IMG/VR virus record: IMGVR_UViG_3300047550_003625
Coordinates: 1-28,470 of that record
Direction: 5' to 3' (one strand)
Origin: a virus
Length of the DNA: 28,470 nucleotides
Shown here in pieces: positions 1 through 5,636 of this stretch (position 1 is its first letter; every line of letters begins with the position of its first letter). Under the pieces are notes generated by a model, which was not told the DNA's origin, made no database searches, and saw only the letters and a program-made list of their open reading frames with translations. Both the position numbers and the translations under genes were made by a program.

Positions 1-45
1 CGCTGCCACTTCTGGACTCAGCTGCATTGCCTCATTCCATTCCAT
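1..45 (-). CDS. 5' end of an unidentified minus-strand gene (partial)
   Basis: An ATG with a good ribosome-binding site (AAGGGGG, about five bases before the start) opens a frame that runs off the left edge of the window. Only 15 codons are visible, beginning MEWNEAMQLS. This is too little to assign a family. It lies beyond the minus-strand terminator at 68-88, so it probably belongs to a separate transcription unit or is fed by read-through. The call rests on the start codon, the ribosome-binding site and the shared direction with its upstream neighbour. Confidence 0.5.
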   Translation of the reverse strand, partial: MEWNEAMQLSPEVAA

Positions 46-67
46 CACAACCCCCTTTAAACGCGTT

Positions 68-88
68 AAAAAGGGCCTTAGAGGCCCT
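68..88 (-). terminator. Rho-independent terminator after the winged-helix gene
   Basis: Read on the minus strand, a GC-rich stem (AGGGCC pairing with GGCCCT, loop of five bases) is followed at once by five T residues. The arms are at 72-77 and 83-88 and the T-run is the complement of 68-72. It sits downstream of the minus-strand gene ending at 151 and upstream of the partial gene at 1-45. The GGCCCT arm has the same core as the 8-bp tandem repeat next to it. Confidence 0.8.
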
Positions 89-120
89 CTTGTACCTTCC
101 TTGTATCCTACTGCCCCCTC

Positions 121-168
121 AGGCCCTTAGGCCCTTAGGCCCTTAGGCCCTTAGGCCCTTAGGCCCTC
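121..168. repeat. 8-bp tandem repeat AGGCCCTT, six units
   Basis: Five perfect copies of AGGCCCTT are followed by one AGGCCCTC. The array covers the last codons and stop of the minus-strand gene at 151-492 and continues past it toward the terminator. The last unit plus flank (AGGCCCTCTTGTACC, 161-175) is repeated exactly at 82-96, next to the terminator stem. This suggests the array grew by slippage or duplication from the terminator arm. Confidence 0.95.
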
Positions 169-492
169 TTGTACCATGTTAAACGGATCATGGAACTTAA
201 ACTTAATTCTGTCTATCTTTTCAGATTTAGGTTTCAAGTCCACAGCGCTATAGGCATACGCCGCCCCTATTTTCTTTGAGACTGCTGATTGTCGTTGAAT
301 CCTCTTACGTGTGATCTTGCCTTCATCAAGCAGCGGGTCAAGTGAGTTTTTGATTGAGCGTGTGGTCATCTTCAGCTTGTCTGCCAACTCTTTGAGCGTG
401 ATCGGTGTGGCCCGACCCTGCATGTACTTAAGACACGCTTCGCCTCTGTTGATACGGGCTTGTTTTTGTAACTGTGCTGCACTCATTGCCAT
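151..492 (-). CDS. Winged-helix DNA-binding protein, probable phage regulator
   Basis: This 113-residue basic protein has a predicted winged-helix or helix-turn-helix region at about residues 20-68. The helices LKELADKLKM and TRSIKNSLDPLL are followed by a short basic wing (GKITRKRI). Such proteins bind DNA and regulate transcription; the target here is unknown. The gene faces the plus-strand metallophosphoesterase gene across a 71-bp divergent gap that contains a sigma70-like promoter, so it could control that gap. AAGGA lies about ten bases before the ATG, a slightly long spacing. The last five residues (EGLRA) and the stop codon come from the 8-bp tandem repeat, so the original C terminus may have been replaced. 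The wHTH call is from sequence pattern only. Confidence 0.7.
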   Translation of the reverse strand: MAMSAAQLQKQARINRGEACLKYMQGRATPITLKELADKLKMTTRSIKNSLDPLLDEGKITRKRIQRQSAVSKKIGAAYAYSAVDLKPKSEKIDRIKFKFHDPFNMVQEGLRA

Positions 493-505
493 AATGTGTA
501 TGTCC

Positions 506-533
506 TTGACTTGTTAAATATATGTGTTATAAG
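506..533 (+). promoter_or_regulatory. Sigma70-like promoter for the metallophosphoesterase operon
   Basis: TTGACT (506-511) and TATAAG (528-533) are separated by 16 bases. Each differs from the consensus hexamers by one or two positions. The element lies in the divergent gap between the winged-helix gene and the plus-strand gene starting at 564, about 30 bases upstream of that start codon. The spacer is AT-rich. This implies that the host RNA polymerase transcribes the operon. Confidence 0.6.
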
Positions 534-563
534 CCGCGTGTCTCTACAAATGTTGGAGCGGTC

Positions 564-1517
564 ATGCCTAAGCAAATAGTCACTGATGAGGACTTTATCG
601 CAGCGTGGAATGAGCTAGGTTCTGCAACCCTTGTGTCTCGAAAACTCGGCCTGACCGAACGCACTGTCATGCACCGGCGCAGCTTAATTGAATCAAAACT
701 AAACATAAGCTTGCACGCTCATAATGACCAGCGGTTCAACCGACACATTATGCATTCAGAGAACAAGATCCGTTCTATTGCAGATGTTAAAGGGGCCGTT
801 GTTGTGTTTTCTGATGCACACTTCATGCCCAACGAAACCTCCACTGCTTTCAATGCTCTGATTAAAGTTATAAAAAAGGTAAGACCACAGATCGTGATTG
901 CGAATGGTGACATTTTAGATGGCGGTCAGATAAGTAAATACGGGCCGGAAGGCTGGCAAGCTAAGCCCACCTTGAAACAAGAGTTGGAAAGTGTCCAATG
1001 GCACATGGATCAAATCCATAAAGCTTGCAAGGGGCTTGGAACAATACTTCATAGAACAATTGGTAACCATGATATAAGATTTGATAAAAGGTTGGCGGGT
1101 GTTGTTCCTGAATACCGCGACATCAGCGGCACTAAACTATCAGACCACATACCCGAATGGACGGTAAGCTGGTCAGTCATGGTTAACAACAATACCATGA
1201 TAAAACATAGAATGCAGCATTCTGGAATTCATAGCGGTTACAACAATGTTTTGAAGTCGGGCATAAGTTCTGTAACGGGTCATACGCATTTGTTAGAAGT
1301 AAGGCCGTGGGGCGACTATAGAGGACGTAGATACGGCGTATCTACAGGGATGCTTGCTGATCCAAAGAGTCAGGCATTTGACTATACCGAGGACAATCCT
1401 TTGCCCTGGTGTAGTGGATTTGCAATCCTTTCATATCATAATGACGGTCGATTGCTTCCACCTGAGTTGTGTGAGGTAATCGAAGGGACGGCCTATTTTC
1501 GTGGTGCTGCAATCTGA
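564..1517 (+). CDS. HTH-containing calcineurin-like metallophosphoesterase
   Basis: This 317-residue protein carries the motif set of the calcineurin-like phosphoesterase superfamily: SDAH (D84, H86), GDILDGG (D116), GNHD (N168, H169), a mid-region histidine (H215 or H219) and GHTH (H240, H242). These residues normally bind two metal ions and hydrolyse phosphoesters. A helix-turn-helix-like segment at about residues 10-42 (LVSRKLGLTERTV) precedes the enzyme domain, suggesting DNA or RNA as target. I chose the ATG at 564, not an in-frame one 42 bases upstream, because GGAG sits six bases before it. A promoter lies upstream, and a small acidic gene and a terminator follow, forming a two-gene operon opposite to most of the phage. 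Substrate is unknown; a nuclease or cyclic-nucleotide phosphodiesterase are both possible. Confidence 0.88.
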   Translation: MPKQIVTDEDFIAAWNELGSATLVSRKLGLTERTVMHRRSLIESKLNISLHAHNDQRFNRHIMHSENKIRSIADVKGAVVVFSDAHFMPNETSTAFNALIKVIKKVRPQIVIANGDILDGGQISKYGPEGWQAKPTLKQELESVQWHMDQIHKACKGLGTILHRTIGNHDIRFDKRLAGVVPEYRDISGTKLSDHIPEWTVSWSVMVNNNTMIKHRMQHSGIHSGYNNVLKSGISSVTGHTHLLEVRPWGDYRGRRYGVSTGMLADPKSQAFDYTEDNPLPWCSGFAILSYHNDGRLLPPELCEVIEGTAYFRGAAI

Positions 1518-1528
1518 AAGGATGAATC

Positions 1529-1696
1529 ATGAATGAGATCTTTGTAAGCGTCGATTTGACCGAATTTGAATATGATGAGCTGCTTGAGTGGCTTGGTGAG
1601 CAGGAAATTTCTTCCGGTTTGAGCGATCTGTACAACAAACTGCTGGCGGCTGTTGAAGCACGTGATGCAGATGAAGAGGTAGAAGACGAAGAGTAA
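1529..1696 (+). CDS. Small acidic protein of unknown function
   Basis: This frame encodes 55 residues starting MNEIFVSVDL. An AAAGGA ribosome-binding site lies six bases before the ATG. It begins 11 bases after the metallophosphoesterase stop and ends 26 bases before a strong terminator, so it is the second gene of a two-gene operon. The protein is probably helical (DELLEWLGEQE, LYNKLLAAVEA) with a strongly acidic tail (DADEEVEDEE). Small acidic phage proteins sometimes mimic DNA or inhibit host proteins, but nothing here shows that. I do not recognise the family. Confidence 0.75.
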   Translation: MNEIFVSVDLTEFEYDELLEWLGEQEISSGLSDLYNKLLAAVEARDADEEVEDEE

Positions 1697-1722
1697 GGCA
1701 ATTGCATTACTTCAAAGTCAGG

Positions 1723-1750
1723 CCCCCCGACTAACCCTCGGGGGGTTTTT
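1723..1750 (+). terminator. Strong intrinsic terminator of the plus-strand operon
   Basis: CCCCCCGA (1723-1730) pairs with TCGGGGGG (1738-1745) around a seven-base loop. TTTTT, one C and TTTT follow, a near-ideal rho-independent terminator for plus-strand transcripts. On the minus strand there is no T-run after the stem, so it should work in one direction only. The stem and loop also encode the last codons and stop of the minus-strand gene at 1731-1886. Confidence 0.93.
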
Positions 1751-1886
1751 CTTTTCCAAGTACCTTGACAAAAACCTGTTGAATAAACACTACGACCGCA
1801 CCGATTGCCATTACTGGCAATACAAACAGCAATAGCAATCCAACTGCTAAACAACTATCAAGAAATCCACCAATTCGCTCAAACAT
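1731..1886 (-). CDS. 51-residue single-span membrane protein
   Basis: The frame starts MFERIGGFLD and contains a long hydrophobic stretch (about residues 12-37, including AVGLLLLFVLPVMAIGAVVV), followed by a basic stretch (VKVLGKEK) and PPEG. One transmembrane helix is likely, with the basic end probably in the cytoplasm. The ATG is eight bases after the stop of the upstream gene (1895-2290), which suggests translational coupling; its own ribosome-binding site is weak. The final codons and TAG lie inside the terminator of the opposite operon. Size and topology fit a small phage membrane protein such as a pinholin, antiholin or superinfection factor, but no family is recognisable. Confidence 0.65.
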   Translation of the reverse strand: MFERIGGFLDSCLAVGLLLLFVLPVMAIGAVVVFIQQVFVKVLGKEKPPEG

Positions 1887-1894
1887 AACCAACT

Positions 1895-2290
1895 TTATTT
1901 GGGTTCCTGTTTTGGCATTTCCATCTCGTCAGATATGCCTACCCATCCACGCTTTTTAGCCTCTTCGTATGCCTGCATTCCCCGTTCTCCTATGCCTACG
2001 CCGGTCTGTGTAAGTGTAAAGTGGCCGTAACAAACCCGCGCCACCGGCTCCTGCTTCTCTGCTTGCTCACGAATCTGCCAATCAAGTTCTGTCAGCAGGT
2101 CTGCCGTGGAGTCTCCGTGGCCCGTGGCGTAACCACGCCCCATCATCCACCGGGCCACCTTCTCACGCTCGGCTGCGGCAACAAGGGCGGCAAAGCGTTC
2201 AAGTTCTTTCAGATACAACACGCGCCCGGTGTCGTACTCGTACGGCAATTTAGCCTTTTTCGCCATCTTGATAATGTCGTCTCGTGTCAT
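1895..2290 (-). CDS. Conserved phage protein with ERFAALVAAAEREK motif
   Basis: This 131-residue protein begins MTRDDIIKMA and contains ERFAALVAAAEREK near residue 31. I recognise that segment from small hypothetical proteins common in phages and prophages of Burkholderiales and relatives. In those proteins a Cys-containing segment often follows the helix; here it is replaced by a region with GRGYATGHG. No catalytic motif is evident. The ATG overlaps the upstream stop by four bases (ATGA) and AAGGGG precedes it by six bases, so it belongs to the small-gene operon. Function is unknown. Confidence 0.75.
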   Translation of the reverse strand: MTRDDIIKMAKKAKLPYEYDTGRVLYLKELERFAALVAAAEREKVARWMMGRGYATGHGDSTADLLTELDWQIREQAEKQEPVARVCYGHFTLTQTGVGIGERGMQAYEEAKKRGWVGISDEMEMPKQEPK

Positions 2291-2526
2291 TGCTCACCCC
2301 TTGCCTTTTCCACTTTCTTCAACAGCTTGAGAACAGCTTTGGCCGTTGTCGGCCCAAAAGTGCCTTCAAGCCACCCTTTGTACGCACTGGCTTCGGTCTT
2401 GTACCCAACAAAGAAGCAATTAGGATGGTCAACCGTATGCCATTGGTACTGGCCGCCCCATCCTCGCGGGTCTTCGTTCATGCTGACCACACAGCCAGCT
2501 TGCTTCGCGAATTGTTCGAGTGTCAT
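2287..2526 (-). CDS. Hypothetical phage protein, 79 residues
   Basis: I start this protein at MTLEQFAKQA, not at a codon 78 bases upstream, because AAAGGAG is correctly placed before this ATG. The ATG also forms a four-base ATGA overlap with the upstream stop. The sequence has aromatic-rich segments (RGWGGQYQWH, NCFFVGYKTE) and a basic helical end (AVLKLLKKVEKARGE), suggesting a small alpha/beta fold. I do not recognise a family. Its stop overlaps the next start by four bases, so it is co-translated with its neighbours. Confidence 0.7.
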   Translation of the reverse strand: MTLEQFAKQAGCVVSMNEDPRGWGGQYQWHTVDHPNCFFVGYKTEASAYKGWLEGTFGPTTAKAVLKLLKKVEKARGEQ

Positions 2527-3191
2527 GTGTTCTTCTCCTTTAATTGATAGTCTTTGAAAACCACCCCTTTGCTTGCGTCTCCCTTCCAGCATTCGCTTAC
2601 CCATCCACGCTTTCCTGATTTATAGGTGCGCCAATGTCCACGAACCTGATGTCGGCGTGGCGTTGCGTGTGTGCCACCTTGTGGGTCATTTTTTTGTTTT
2701 GGCGGCTCTACCATCACGGTATGCCAATCAAATGTCAATGCAGGCTTGCCTTTGGACTGCCTTTTCTGATTTATGAAAGTTCGCCGTGGCGTTGGTCTGT
2801 ACCCTTCGGTCTTCATAGCCAACTTAATCATCACGGCAAGGACCATGCGATGCACTGGCTTGATGTCCTCCAATGTAATCTCTTCGCCTTTGCGGTAAAT
2901 CTTGAACCCATTACCGTCCAGCATGTATGCGAACGGTGGAAAGTATTTCCCGCCGTGCCACATCGAACAGCCACCAACAGTGACTGATCCATCGCCCTGC
3001 AAAAGCCACATTGCAAAGTCTTTGCCTTGCGTATCCAAACCAACGATGCCTGTGCGTTTTGATGGCAGATGCATCAAAAACTCGGCAGGAACCTTTCTGG
3101 CTTGCGTGGCTTCCATTTGACCAACATCAAACCAAAGTGCTGTTTCTGGTTCCGGCGCAAACTTGACGGCTTTGCGAACTAAAGGGGTCAT
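2523..3191 (-). CDS. Hypothetical phage protein, 222 residues, basic C-terminal domain
   Basis: The N-terminal half contains beta-like segments (TGIVGLDTQGKDFAMWLLQG) and a helical part (HRMVLAVMIKLAM). The C-terminal third is basic and contains RRHQVRGHWRTYKSGKRGWV, a pattern I associate with phage proteins of unknown function. The start is the ATG at 3191, in an ATGA overlap with the upstream stop and preceded by AAGGAG. The protein ends LKEKNT, exactly as the upstream protein does, and the same 19-base junction follows each. No enzyme motif is clear. Function is unknown. Confidence 0.75.
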   Translation of the reverse strand: MTPLVRKAVKFAPEPETALWFDVGQMEATQARKVPAEFLMHLPSKRTGIVGLDTQGKDFAMWLLQGDGSVTVGGCSMWHGGKYFPPFAYMLDGNGFKIYRKGEEITLEDIKPVHRMVLAVMIKLAMKTEGYRPTPRRTFINQKRQSKGKPALTFDWHTVMVEPPKQKNDPQGGTHATPRRHQVRGHWRTYKSGKRGWVSECWKGDASKGVVFKDYQLKEKNT

Positions 3192-3637
3192 GTGTTCTTC
3201 TCCTTCAGCTTGGCTTCGATTGCACGGGCAAACTCTCGAATACCACTCTCGCTCAACGACAGGCGACTCCCACTACCCCAAATCTCCTCATCAGTCAGCC
3301 CAACCCATTCTCTCGGTGCGCGGTACAGGGCCATGCCAGCAGGCAAAACAACAGCGGGGTCGGTTGGTTGTATGACGCAATAACCGCCATAAAACCCCGA
3401 TACATATCCCACAGGTTTTTGTTCTGGTGTGTTGGCTCGCGCTTGCGCCTCGTCCCAAGACTTTTCAAGCCAATCCTTCCATTCATCTCTCGTCATTGGT
3501 TTGTTTTTCGGCGGTTCCCAACTCTCACACTCACAGACGTAGCGGTCAGCGTTGTGCGAGGCGTTGCGGTCAAATCCGTGCGGCGCGTCGGGGTGCGGGT
3601 TGCACTTCACGCTTGATCGTTCGTCTGTGTTTTCCAT
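3188..3637 (-). CDS. Hypothetical phage protein with WVGLTDEEI motif
   Basis: This 149-residue protein has a Cys/His-bearing N-terminal part (KCNPHPDAPHGF, YVCECESWEPP). A central segment includes VLPAGMALYRAP. Its C-terminal part (WVGLTDEEIWGSG to FARAIEAKLKEKNT) resembles a recurring tail of small phage proteins from Burkholderiales-type hosts. AAGGAGAA precedes the ATG, and the start overlaps the upstream DUF3310 gene by 31 bases. The N-terminal Cys and His residues could bind zinc, but spacing alone does not prove it. Function is unknown. Confidence 0.75.
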   Translation of the reverse strand: MENTDERSSVKCNPHPDAPHGFDRNASHNADRYVCECESWEPPKNKPMTRDEWKDWLEKSWDEAQARANTPEQKPVGYVSGFYGGYCVIQPTDPAVVLPAGMALYRAPREWVGLTDEEIWGSGSRLSLSESGIREFARAIEAKLKEKNT

Positions 3638-3882
3638 ACATCATTCTCCTTAATCCGTTCATGGACCTTAACTTCTCTTTTGCCTACCAATCTCGCAATC
3701 TCACGGTCGATGTACCATCTTGCTTTGCGCAAGTCCTCAACCTCTTTACCTTTCAACGAAGCTCTCCAAATGTATTTCACAGCGTTGCCAAGGTTAAAGC
3801 ACATGTGCTCTGTTATTTCAATACACTCCACACCACTTGGGTGTGAGGTGTAATGTCTAGGGTTGTTTACTGAGTCGCTCAT
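3607..3882 (-). CDS. DUF3310 family protein (T7 gp1.7-like)
   Basis: This 91-residue protein matches the DUF3310 pattern: VNNPRHY near the start, ECIEITEHMCFNLGNAVKYIW in the middle and DLRKARWYIDREI after it. Phage T7 gp1.7, a nucleotide kinase that affects dideoxynucleotide sensitivity, contains a comparable segment, so a nucleotide-metabolism role is possible. This protein is much shorter than gp1.7 and lacks its N-terminal part, so kinase activity should not be assumed. I start at MSDSVNNPRH, three bases after the upstream stop; a GAGGAAG sequence lies about ten bases before it. A longer frame opens 36 bases upstream but would overlap the upstream gene. Confidence 0.87.
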   Translation of the reverse strand: MSDSVNNPRHYTSHPSGVECIEITEHMCFNLGNAVKYIWRASLKGKEVEDLRKARWYIDREIARLVGKREVKVHERIKENDVWKTQTNDQA

Positions 3883-3884
3883 GC

Positions 3885-4094
3885 TTAGGTCACTTCCTCT
3901 GTCCAGCTCCGTGGCCAAAGATGCTCGGTCCTTTTTTCGGCATTCAATTCCACAAGCTGCGTGGTGGTGTAGACGTACTCAAAGCCTGGGCTTACCCAGG
4001 TGTGCTTCTTTGAGTAATGCGGTAAGAACATGACCCCATCGAGGTCAAAAACAGGCTGTGGCACGGTCAAAGCCATTGCGCTTGGCTTAAGCAT
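3885..4094 (-). CDS. Hypothetical protein, 69 residues
   Basis: This small protein begins MLKPSAMALT and is rich in aromatic residues, with a probable beta core (PVFDLDGVMFLPHYS, FEYVYTTTQLVEL). The ATG overlaps the end of the upstream gene by eight bases, and GGAG lies seven bases before it. A second in-frame ATG six codons in (MALTVPQ) is an alternative start. No family is recognised. Confidence 0.65.
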   Translation of the reverse strand: MLKPSAMALTVPQPVFDLDGVMFLPHYSKKHTWVSPGFEYVYTTTQLVELNAEKRTEHLWPRSWTEEVT

Positions 4095-4287
4095 TGTTTT
4101 GCTCCGATAAGAGGACGTAGGCGTGCTTCATGCGCTCGGCAATGCGATCCAGGTCTAGATCGGCAATGCGTTGACGCTCAGCCAAGACCTTGGGGTCCTT
4201 CCAAGGCGGCAGTTGACCTAAGCGTTCCCACTCAAGAATAAACGTTCCTAAAACGTTGGTTGCTTCAGCATTTGTTTTGACTTTCAC
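4087..4287 (-). CDS. Hypothetical protein, 66 residues, GTG start
   Basis: The frame opens with GTG after the leader GAAAGGAGAAATGCA, a strong ribosome-binding site seven bases upstream. The ATG inside that leader is in another frame and stops after two codons (ATG CAG TGA), its stop overlapping the GTG. The product begins VKVKTNAEAT and looks mainly helical (VLAERQRIADLDLDRIAER). No family is recognised. It follows the 56-residue gene at 4306-4476 and overlaps the next gene by eight bases. Confidence 0.65.
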   Translation of the reverse strand: MKVKTNAEATNVLGTFILEWERLGQLPPWKDPKVLAERQRIADLDLDRIAERMKHAYVLLSEQNNA

Positions 4288-4305
4288 TGCATTTCTCCTT
4301 TCTAA

Positions 4306-4476
4306 TTAAAACGGTGCTGGCTCCATGTTTTCCAGCTCTTTGACTTTATCACGCTTTCTTTGTTTTTTAACCCAGGCAATGATCTTTTTTTGTTCCTCGG
4401 GCGTCCTGAACGGCCACTTCATTTGTTCAGGACTGAGGGGGAAATCATCAATCCCCTTTTTCTTTTCTGTATGCAT
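4306..4476 (-). CDS. Small basic protein, 56 residues
   Basis: This short frame begins MHTEKKKGID and fills what would otherwise be a 160-base gap in the operon. AGGGA lies five bases before the ATG, and the start overlaps the upstream gene by 29 bases. The product is strongly basic and helical in the middle (KKIIAWVKKQRKRDKVKELE), with short flanks (FPLSPEQMKWPF, MEPAPF). A nucleic-acid-binding or host-takeover peptide would fit, but there is no direct evidence. Confidence 0.65.
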   Translation of the reverse strand: MHTEKKKGIDDFPLSPEQMKWPFRTPEEQKKIIAWVKKQRKRDKVKELENMEPAPF

Positions 4477-4663
4477 TGTATTCCCTCAATAGTTTGTCGT
4501 GCATGGCTTGGAGCTTGTGCAGCCGGTCATCTACCTCGGCCCAACGCAGCTTCCAAGTTCTGGCAGCTTCGATGTGGTTAACGGCGTACATGATTGTGCG
4601 GGCATCTTCCCTGTCTTCCATGTACTCAGCCATCAGCCGTAGTCGATCAGTTAGATGTTGCAC
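4448..4663 (-). CDS. Coiled-coil small protein, 71 residues, GTG start
   Basis: I start at the GTG at 4663, five bases after GGAGGA, not at an upstream ATG with no ribosome-binding site that would overlap the previous gene more deeply. The product (first residues VQHLTDRLRL) is almost all helix, with heptad-like leucines and charged residues (WAEVDDRLHKLQAMHDKLLR), so a coiled coil or helical bundle is likely. It overlaps the upstream stop by 17 bases and the downstream start by 29 bases. Function is unknown. Confidence 0.65.
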   Translation of the reverse strand: MQHLTDRLRLMAEYMEDREDARTIMYAVNHIEAARTWKLRWAEVDDRLHKLQAMHDKLLREYNAYRKEKGD

Positions 4664-4910
4664 GATATTCCTCCTTATAAACTTCTTTGACGTTGTCTCT
4701 GAATTTCTCAACAACGTCGTGGAAATTGTTCAGCCTGCGTTCTGTCTTGAAGTGTCCAAGCCTATCGGCCATGACAAGAGCAAACATCGCTGCTGCTTTG
4801 AGTCTTAGGCACTCATCCTCCTTCAGTAATCTATCAATGATCCTAGCAACTTCAAACGACTTCTGAAGCGTGAAGTTGTGGGCATCGTCATCCAGGTGAT
4901 CCGGGTCCAT
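4647..4910 (-). CDS. Helical small protein, 87 residues
   Basis: The leader GAAAGGAGAAATGACGATG offers two ATGs. I chose the second (4910) because the first is only two bases from AGGAG. The protein begins MDPDHLDDDA and is mainly helical (FEVARIIDRLLKEDECLRLK, VVEKFRDNVKEVYKEEY). It is acidic at the N terminus. No family is recognised. It is followed at its 3' end by the overlapping GTG-start gene and belongs to the same operon. Confidence 0.65.
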   Translation of the reverse strand: MDPDHLDDDAHNFTLQKSFEVARIIDRLLKEDECLRLKAAAMFALVMADRLGHFKTERRLNNFHDVVEKFRDNVKEVYKEEYRATSN

Positions 4911-4933
4911 CGTCATTTCTCCTTTCTGGGGGG

Positions 4934-5296
4934 TTAGTCAATGAGTACTTCGATAAGTTCAATAGGTACTGGTTGTGTGCTGTTTCCATCTCCTGCCGTA
5001 ACCGATCCCGGCAATTCTTGTAGTACAGCAGATTTGCGAGCAGGCTTTCTTGGGTTAGTTTTTCGGTGTTCAAGGATCTCATCCTCCAGGTTGATGATGG
5101 TGCCTTCGTCCAAAGCATGGAGGATGTTGACGCGTGAACGCTTTTTGCGAAGCGCTTCTGGCCCGTGGTCCAAGTCCAGCCAGACGTGGGTAATGTCTAT
5201 TTGTTCTGGTAAGCCAATCAAGGACCGTGGTTCAAGGACCTCGTAGAACACACAGACATCAACTGCTGGGAGCGTTAGATACAAACCGCTGCGCAT
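4934..5296 (-). CDS. Hypothetical phage protein, 120 residues
   Basis: GGAG lies eight bases before the ATG, and the start overlaps the upstream RHH-like gene by 38 bases. The central part (QIDITHVWLDLDHGPEALRK, INLEDEILEHRK) resembles a small phage family in which a beta strand precedes a helix ending in LEDEI. The last 45 residues are basic and proline-rich. A second minus-strand frame (4888-5118) is open across this tail, but it has no usable ribosome-binding site and would overlap the next gene. The stop here lies just before the next gene's GAAAGGAG leader, which supports this frame. Function is unknown. Confidence 0.6.
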   Translation of the reverse strand: MRSGLYLTLPAVDVCVFYEVLEPRSLIGLPEQIDITHVWLDLDHGPEALRKKRSRVNILHALDEGTIINLEDEILEHRKTNPRKPARKSAVLQELPGSVTAGDGNSTQPVPIELIEVLID

Positions 5297-5552
5297 AAAC
5301 TTTCTCCATTTCTAAGGCTTTCTCGGGGTCAATCGTGTTAAGTGTACGTATAAATTCAGCATAGATCAAGCGCTGAACGATAGAAGTTCGTGTTGTTTGA
5401 TGAAAATCTGACATCTCCGAGAGCATAGAGTAGATGTCCAACGGCAGGGTGACGGTATTCCAAGGTTTGTTTTGCCTACGCGAGGGGGAGTCTTTTTTGC
5501 TTTTGATCCGATACCAGACGCGAGGACGACCTTTTTTAGATTTTTTGCGCAT
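5259..5552 (-). CDS. Basic protein with ribbon-helix-helix-like core
   Basis: This 97-residue protein starts MRKKSKKGRP, with GGGAG before the ATG. The first 30 residues are very basic. The region from about residue 32 reads TVTLPLDIYSMLSEMSD and then a longer helix (TSIVQRLIYAEFIRTL), the strand-helix-helix order of Arc/MetJ-type DNA-binding proteins. If so, it would bind DNA as a dimer and could regulate the early operon. A longer frame to 5612 would run through the terminator hairpin, so I reject that start. It is the first gene downstream of the post-polymerase terminator. Confidence 0.65.
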   Translation of the reverse strand: MRKKSKKGRPRVWYRIKSKKDSPSRRQNKPWNTVTLPLDIYSMLSEMSDFHQTTRTSIVQRLIYAEFIRTLNTIDPEKALEMEKVYAQRFVSNAPSS

Positions 5553-5562
5553 GTTAGCTCCC

Positions 5563-5589
5563 AAAAAAAGGGCCCGTGGAGCACGGGCC
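5563..5589 (-). terminator. Intrinsic terminator after the DNA polymerase gene
   Basis: On the minus strand, GGCCCGTG and CACGGGCC form an eight-base GC-rich stem with a three-base loop. A C and seven T residues follow (complement of 5563-5570). The arms are at 5571-5578 and 5582-5589. It lies between the polymerase stop at 5637 and the next gene at 5552, so it separates the replication block from the small-gene block. Each arm is a copy of the octamer over-represented in this window. Confidence 0.92.
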
Positions 5590-5593
5590 AAAT

Positions 5594-5609
5594 AGCGTTG
5601 GGAAACGCT
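5594..5609. repeat. Small hairpin beside the post-polymerase terminator
   Basis: AGCGTT and AACGCT form a six-base stem around GGGA, five bases from the terminator stem. It has no T-run of its own. It may stabilise the 3' end of the polymerase transcript or help termination; this is inferred from position. Confidence 0.5.
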
Positions 5610-5636
5610 CAAGGAGACTTACACGAACAGCCCTCA

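Noticed and set aside
1342-1854. 170-codon minus-strand frame opposite the phosphoesterase and acidic genes
   Set aside because: It runs antisense through two well-supported genes and a terminator, is Ser-rich low complexity, and has no ribosome-binding site. It is a shadow frame.
4888-5118. Open minus-strand frame overlapping the end of the 120-residue gene
   Set aside because: The peptide looks plausible (LLANLLYYKNCRDRLRQEME), but GGAGG abuts the internal ATG with no spacing and the frame would overlap the next gene's start. The other frame has better signals at both ends.
5553-5612. Longer N terminus for the RHH-like protein
   Set aside because: The extra 20 codons would be encoded by the post-polymerase terminator hairpin; the ATG at 5552 has a proper ribosome-binding site.
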